Of a stretch of 64,000 nt of DNA, positions 59,743 to 64,000 are shown piece after piece; the stretch's first letter is position 1; each line of letters begins with the position of its first letter. Below the pieces are notes generated by a model. The model worked only from the letters and a program-made list of their open reading frames with translations. It searched no databases and was not told the origin of the DNA. The stretch is taken from the NCBI GenBank assembly GCA_003478355.1, contig QUFC01000011.1, positions 32,621 through 96,620 on the forward strand. The letters run 5' to 3'. Both the position numbers and the translations under genes were made by a program. This DNA comes from Lachnospiraceae bacterium AM48-27BH. GTDB lineage: Bacteria; Bacillota; Clostridia; Lachnospirales; Lachnospiraceae.

Positions 59743-60396
59743 ATGAGGGAACTGCTGGAAATGACTGGGATGGTGATCCGGTCAACTCCTGTGGGGGAGT
59801 ACGACAAACGCCTGGTGCTTCTGACCAGGGAGCGGGGCAAGATCACCGCCTTTGCCAGAGGCGCCAAACGCCCCGGCAACAGCCTGATGGGTCCCAGCAG
59901 ACCCTTTGCGTTCGGCCAGTTCCGCCTGATCGAGGGACGGGATTCCTACAGTCTTCAGTCGGCGGATATCAGCCAGTATTTTGAAGAACTGGCATCGGAT
60001 ATCGAAGGAGCATGCTACGGACAGTATTTCCTGGAATTTGCAGATTACTATTCCAGGGAGAATTTAGACGGTTCCGCCATGCTCCTTTTGGTTTATCAGT
60101 CCCTGCGGGCTCTTTTAAACCAGCACATCCCCAACAGGCTGGTACAGTGTATATTTGAACTAAAAGCCATGGTGATCAACGGTGAATACACGGAGCATCC
60201 ACCAAGAACAGTTGGAGATTCTGCTAACTATGCCTGGGAATACGTGATCGGGGCATCGATAGAAAAGCTATATACCTTTCTTTTGACCGATGAGGTGTTT
60301 GAGGAGTTTAAGCGGTGTGTGGAGATTAATAAGGGGCGGTATGTTGACCGGGAATTCCATTCGCTGGGGATCTTGAAAACATTGGTGGGAAAATAG
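59743..60396 (+). CDS. recO: DNA repair protein RecO
   Basis: Loads RecA onto SSB-coated single strands in the RecFOR pathway. N-terminal OB fold (TGMVIRSTPVGEYDKRLVLLTRERGKITAFARGAKRP), then a helical domain (YFLEFADYYSREN). 217 residues, at the short end of the family, and the four-Cys zinc finger seen in many RecO proteins is absent. Start at 59743 follows GAAGGAGAAACT; the frame extends back to 59689. Confidence 0.9.
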   Translation: MRELLEMTGMVIRSTPVGEYDKRLVLLTRERGKITAFARGAKRPGNSLMGPSRPFAFGQFRLIEGRDSYSLQSADISQYFEELASDIEGACYGQYFLEFADYYSRENLDGSAMLLLVYQSLRALLNQHIPNRLVQCIFELKAMVINGEYTEHPPRTVGDSANYAWEYVIGASIEKLYTFLLTDEVFEEFKRCVEINKGRYVDREFHSLGILKTLVGK

Positions 60397-60446
60397 AAAG
60401 AAATACAGGATTGGGATATGTCAGAGGATGGAAAGGGGCGTTGTCA

Positions 60447-62150
60447 GTGGCAGAGAAAACAAAATTACCAGTAGGAATTGATAGCTTTGAAAAACTTCGC
60501 AGAGAGGGATTTTACTACGTCGATAAGACGAAGTTGATTGAACAAATCTTGACAAACTGGGGAGAAGCAAACCTTTTTACCAGACCACGTCGTTTCGGAA
60601 AAACATTGAATATGAGTATGCTCTGCAGCTTTTTTGAATATGGAGCAGATAAAACCTTGTTTGATGGATTATACATTTCCAAAAATCAGAAATTATGTGA
60701 CGAATATATGGGAAAATTCCCAGTTATCTTTCTCACGCTAAAAGGAGTAGATGGACTTACTTATGAAAGTGCAGCACATCGTTTTGCCCAATTAATTGGA
60801 AGAGAGGCTGATCGTTTCCATTTTTTGGAAAATAGTAATCAATTAACGGATAGTGAAAAGGGAAGATATCGTTCATTAATAACTCTGCGGGATGGGCAGT
60901 ATTTTTTAGAGGGAGAAAACTTCGCATCTGCTTTGCAGGTATTGTCCGAGCTTTTGTATAAACATTATGGGCAAAAAGTAATCATTCTTATTGATGAGTA
61001 TGACGTCCCATTAGATAAAGCATTCCAAAATGGCTATTACCGGGAAATGGTGGAGTTGATTCGTGCCATGTTCGGTTCGGCCCTTAAGACCAATCCTTAT
61101 CTGCAGTTTGCAGTTTTAACCGGATGCCTGCGGATTTCCAAGGAAAGCATTTTCACAGGACTGAATAATTTTAAGGTCCTTTCTATCATAGATACCCGTT
61201 TTGATGAACAATTTGGATTTACCAACGAGGAAGTAAAGCAGCTTCTGAAATCCTATGATCTGGAATCCCATTTTGAGGAAACCAAAGAATGGTATGATGG
61301 TTATCGCTTCGGAAATGCGGACATTTACTGTCCATGGGATGTGGTCAATCATGTGGATATGTTGTGCGCCGATCCAAAAGCGAGACCCCAGTCTTATTGG
61401 ATCAATACCAGCGGTAATGGTCTAGTGAAACGTTTTATTGATAAGGCTAATAAAACAACGAGGGATGAGATCGAGCGTCTGATTGCCGGGGAAGCCATTG
61501 AAAAAATGCTTCGTTTGGAGCTGACTTATGACGAGATCGACAACAGCATAGAAAATCTGTGGAGTGTTTTATTTACAACCGGATATCTGACACAGGCAGG
61601 AATGACGGAAGAAGGGGCTTACAAATTGGTGATTCCTAACCGGGAGGTCCGGGATGTATACAAATTCCAGATACAGGAATGGTTCCGGGAGACCATTTTC
61701 AGCAATACCGAACAGCTGACTGCTTTCTGGAATGCAGTGGAAGAGGGCCGTATAGAGGTTATCGAGAAGTACTTAAACAGAACTCTCAGTAATTCCATCA
61801 GCGTTTTTGATACCAAAGCGCCAGAGAAGGAAAAAGAGAACTCTTATCACACATTTTTAGTCGGACTTTTGGTCGGAAATGCGGACTGGCTGGTAAGATC
61901 CAATGTAGAAGCAGGAGAGGGATTTGCTGATATAGTGGTAGAGACAGAAGATCCAGATGCCGGGATTATTTTTGAACTGAAATGTTCCAAAGATGCGAAA
62001 GGGTTGGAAAACGCCTGTCAACGAGCCATGGAGCAGATCAAAGACCGCAGATATACGGAATATCTGAAAAACGATGGCCGGGATGATATCTTGATCTACG
62101 GAATTGCATTTTATAAGAAGAGATGCAAGGTTGTTGTTGAGAAAATTTGA
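60447..62150 (+). CDS. AAA-ATPase-like protein with C-terminal PD-(D/E)XK nuclease-like domain
   Basis: About 567 residues. The N-terminus LPVGIDSFEKLRREGFYYVDKT and the P-loop-like FTRPRRFGKTLNMSM are typical of the AAA-ATPase-like family PF09820; VIILIDEYDVPLDKA is the Walker B region. The C-terminus (residues about 470-560) carries GFADIVVE...AGIIFELKCS, a PD-(D/E)XK_9 nuclease pattern. Many copies occur in gut Clostridia and Bacteroidetes; function is unproven and often assumed to be mobile or defence-related. Start GTG at 60447 after GGAAAGGGGCG. Overlaps the next gene frame slightly. Confidence 0.82.
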   Translation: MAEKTKLPVGIDSFEKLRREGFYYVDKTKLIEQILTNWGEANLFTRPRRFGKTLNMSMLCSFFEYGADKTLFDGLYISKNQKLCDEYMGKFPVIFLTLKGVDGLTYESAAHRFAQLIGREADRFHFLENSNQLTDSEKGRYRSLITLRDGQYFLEGENFASALQVLSELLYKHYGQKVIILIDEYDVPLDKAFQNGYYREMVELIRAMFGSALKTNPYLQFAVLTGCLRISKESIFTGLNNFKVLSIIDTRFDEQFGFTNEEVKQLLKSYDLESHFEETKEWYDGYRFGNADIYCPWDVVNHVDMLCADPKARPQSYWINTSGNGLVKRFIDKANKTTRDEIERLIAGEAIEKMLRLELTYDEIDNSIENLWSVLFTTGYLTQAGMTEEGAYKLVIPNREVRDVYKFQIQEWFRETIFSNTEQLTAFWNAVEEGRIEVIEKYLNRTLSNSISVFDTKAPEKEKENSYHTFLVGLLVGNADWLVRSNVEAGEGFADIVVETEDPDAGIIFELKCSKDAKGLENACQRAMEQIKDRRYTEYLKNDGRDDILIYGIAFYKKRCKVVVEKI

Positions 62151-62176
62151 CAGATACGGTACATGAGGAGAAAAAC

Positions 62177-62551
62177 GTGTTAAATCAGGAACAAAAGAAT
62201 GCCCTTACGCTTCTGGAACGGGAGCGGACGGGAGAAAATCTCTGGAATTGCGTGGTGCTGTTCCAGAATGAGACATTTAAGACCATGTCGGGTCTGTTTT
62301 TTACTTATGAATTAAAACGGGGGCGTGACGGAAAGTATACGAAGGAGCTTTGGGTCAACCGACGGGAGAACAGCAAAAGCCTGACCTGGAGTTCGGTGTG
62401 GAGGGCTTTTGAAAAGACAGAAGGGAAACCGGTGGCAGCCAGACCAAAGGATCTTGGAGATATCCGTGGGATTTCTTATATTTATGGGATTTTTTACCGG
62501 TTTGGACTGATCGAGGTGCCGGAGCAGGTACGGGTGAAAATGGCAGAGTGA
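62177..62551 (+). CDS. Conserved-looking protein of unknown function
   Basis: 124 residues beginning VLNQEQKNALTLLERERTGENLWNCVVLFQNETFKTMSG, with GFFFTYELKRGRDGKYTKELWVNRR-like basic stretches and an end RGISYIYGIFYRFGLIEV. No signal or membrane segment. I do not recognise the family. The GTG at 62177 is chosen because GAGGAG lies six bases before it; the frame opens earlier with TTG at 62147, overlapping the upstream stop. The open frame and codon pattern look real. Confidence 0.6.
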   Translation: MLNQEQKNALTLLERERTGENLWNCVVLFQNETFKTMSGLFFTYELKRGRDGKYTKELWVNRRENSKSLTWSSVWRAFEKTEGKPVAARPKDLGDIRGISYIYGIFYRFGLIEVPEQVRVKMAE

Positions 62552-62705
62552 AAAGATTTGCCGCCCCCTATTGAAAAACAGGGAAAAACACGGTATAATT
62601 TCAAATAACTGTGGGTAAGTTTGTGTATTAGCTGCACGGACTGTAAGAAAACACAGGTAAGGATAGACTGATTTCCGCAGATAACGCCGGGAGGATGGAA
62701 GAAAC

Positions 62706-63338
62706 ATGAGATATTACAGATGGATGAAAGCTGGGAGACGGTCGGCACTTCTGGTGACCGGTTGTCTGCTTACCGGAATCTGGCTGACTGGCTGTGGGTC
62801 AGGAAGCGGCAGCGCATTTCCACCATTCCAGAGTCTGATCTACGTGGATGACGAAGGTACATTGTATACAAGTCTGGTGGAAGCTTATGATCCGGCAGAT
62901 ACGTCATATGATGTGCAGGAGCTGAGCCAGATGGCGAAGCAGGAGGCAGAAAGCTATACAGGAGTCACTCTTTCTGATTGTACCATGGAAGATGGCATGG
63001 CCAGAGTGATCTACCAGTACAGCGATGGGGAAGCCCTTGTCCAGTTTACCAAAGAAACACAGGATGAGGCCAATCAGGTGGATTCTATCACTGCCATGAC
63101 AGTGATGGAAGGACTGGCGGCCCGGACAGCCCAGGACGGTGTCTGGACAGATGCCAGGAAGGGTCAGAAAGTTGAACGGGAGAAGATCATGAGACAGAAT
63201 AAGCTGCACATGGTCGCCATCGATGGAGAAGCCACGATCCAGACAGAGGGAGCTATCCGTTATTACAGCGGAGAAGTGAACCTGGCTGATACGAATGTGG
63301 CAGAGGTAAAAGGTCAGGCATATCTGATCTATCGGTAA
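62706..63338 (+). CDS. Putative lipoprotein
   Basis: 210 residues. Basic N-terminus and hydrophobic segment followed by a lipobox (GIWLTGCGSG, with Cys about residue 30), so it is lipid-anchored on the outer face of the membrane. The mature part (IYVDDEGTLYTSLVEAYDP, DVQELSQMAKQEAE) has no motif I can name. CGGGAGGATGGAAGAAAC precedes the ATG. It lies upstream of glycyl-tRNA synthetase, with 145 bases between. Confidence 0.78.
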   Translation: MRYYRWMKAGRRSALLVTGCLLTGIWLTGCGSGSGSAFPPFQSLIYVDDEGTLYTSLVEAYDPADTSYDVQELSQMAKQEAESYTGVTLSDCTMEDGMARVIYQYSDGEALVQFTKETQDEANQVDSITAMTVMEGLAARTAQDGVWTDARKGQKVEREKIMRQNKLHMVAIDGEATIQTEGAIRYYSGEVNLADTNVAEVKGQAYLIYR

Positions 63339-63483
63339 AATCGCCAGAATCTGCAGATTCTACGGATCGACAATCAGATGCAGCAGATGACCGGCAGAAA
63401 GTAAAGGCAAACGATCCGCATTAGCGGTCAAATAGATGGTAATGTATCATTACCAAATAAGAAAGATAGGGAGTAAAAAAGTT
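63339..63483. other. Region before glyS: small hairpin, no T-box seen
   Basis: A hairpin GGTAAT/ATTACC lies at about 63439-63455. No T-box specifier or antiterminator sequence and no strong promoter is visible. Confidence 0.4.
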
Positions 63484-64000
63484 ATGGAAAAGACGATGGA
63501 GAAAATCGTAGCATTGGCAAAATCCAGAGGATTCGTATATCCGGGTTCTGAGATCTATGGTGGTCTCGCAAATACCTGGGATTACGGTAACTTAGGTGTG
63601 GAATTAAAGAATAATGTAAAGAAAGCATGGTGGAAGAAATTCATCCAGGAGAGCCCATACAACGTTGGTGTAGACTGTGCGATCCTGATGAACTCCCAGA
63701 CATGGGTAGCTTCCGGCCACTTAGGCGGATTCTCTGATCCTCTGATGGACTGCAAGGCATGTAAAGAGCGTTTCCGCGCAGATAAGCTGATCGAGGATTA
63801 TATGGCTGAGCACGGCATCACCATCGAAGGAAGCGTGGATGCATGGTCTCAGGAAGAGATGAAGAAATACATCGATGACAACAACATCTGCTGCCCAAGC
63901 TGTGGAAAGCATGATTTCACCGACATCCGTCAGTTCAACCTGATGTTCAAGACTTTCCAGGGTGTTACTGAGGATGCGAAGAACACCGTATACTTAAGAC
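63484..64000 (+). CDS. glyS: Glycyl-tRNA synthetase, dimeric type, 3'-partial
   Basis: Charges tRNA-Gly with glycine. The frame runs open to the window end, giving about 172 residues. [40 protein letters not shown] is the N-terminal signature of the class II alpha-2 enzyme; [25 protein letters not shown] and [11 protein letters not shown], with their Cys pairs, and [11 protein letters not shown] follow. ATAGGGAGT precedes the ATG at 63484. The catalytic and anticodon-binding parts lie beyond the window. Confidence 0.95.
   Translation, partial: MEKTMEKIVALAKSRGFVYPGSEIYGGLANTWDYGNLGVELKNNVKKAWWKKFIQESPYNVGVDCAILMNSQTWVASGHLGGFSDPLMDCKACKERFRADKLIEDYMAEHGITIEGSVDAWSQEEMKKYIDDNNICCPSCGKHDFTDIRQFNLMFKTFQGVTEDAKNTVYLR

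Noticed and set aside
63339..63483. T-box or glycine riboswitch before glyS
   Set aside because: The spacing is suitable but no specifier loop, T-box sequence, terminator or tandem aptamer pattern is visible.

Overview
This window looks like a chromosomal segment from a gut Firmicute of the Lachnospiraceae (class Clostridia). The support is gene order and gene type: hrcA-grpE-dnaK-dnaJ behind a perfect CIRCE operator; an ireB-ruvX-DUF1292-rnj-mltG-like-trmR-U32 run that mirrors the Bacillus subtilis yrzL-yrrK-yrzB-yrrL-yrrM-yrrN order; Nudix-spoIIM-xerD; a DUF5688 protein; 3D-domain and choline-binding-repeat secreted proteins; a fused FeoA-FeoB; GAAC-N4-GTTC type LexA boxes; and GGAGG-type ribosome binding sites throughout. 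The genus cannot be fixed from this sequence. No prophage, insertion sequence or CRISPR array was seen.

Layout. 1-3.1 kb: a GH3 glycosidase (5' end outside the window) and an FGGY sugar kinase. 3.1-6.6 kb: a promoter-leader-terminator unit before a DUF2798 membrane protein, then a LysR regulator divergent from a two-gene chromate-transporter-type pair and an unknown gene. 6.7-10 kb: an M20D amidohydrolase, a candidate pseudoknotted RNA with its own terminator, and two gene remnants fused head to head (one alginate-lyase-like) beside a KdgF-type cupin. 10-13.5 kb: SOS-controlled uvrB, DUF5688, tRNA-Arg(CCG). 13.7-19.3 kb: membrane protein, queA, rluF, ligA, metA. 19.6-23.1 kb: recA (LexA box), recX, rny. 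23.3-28 kb: cell-wall protein, Nudix, spoIIM, xerD, udk, UPF0340. 28-32.3 kb: FeoAB and two 3D-domain proteins. 32.4-37.5 kb: heat-shock operon. 37.6-42.1 kb: proC, an ABC-F protein, a GH13 alpha-glucosidase. 42.3-47.9 kb: a composite palindromic repeat, a TSUP permease, prmA-rsmE, a cysteine desulfurase-thiI pair, an HPr-like protein. 48-58.7 kb: mtaB, ireB-ruvX-DUF1292, RNase J, MltG-like, trmR, trhP, ydcF, M16C peptidase. 58.7-64 kb: era, recO, an ATPase/nuclease-like gene, an unknown gene, a lipoprotein, and the 5' part of glycyl-tRNA synthetase.

The genes are mostly housekeeping: DNA repair (uvrB, recA, recX, ligA, recO), tRNA/rRNA modification (queA, rluF, rsmE, thiI with its sulfur donor, mtaB, trmR, trhP), RNA decay (rny, rnj), protein quality control and cell-envelope functions.

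Two things stand out. First, nine otherwise well-conserved genes carry ten small frame breaks, nine reading as one missing base and one (queA) as two missing bases, often in short homopolymers; this looks like a systematic indel problem in the assembly rather than decay. Second, the intergenic DNA is unusually structured: a candidate H-type pseudoknot RNA at 8143-8221 followed by a terminator, a hairpin leader at 3295-3416, a stem-loop leader before the TSUP gene, and at least two families of palindromic repeats (GTTRCTGT...ACAGYAAC and GGGTCAAAAG...TTTTGACCCC).
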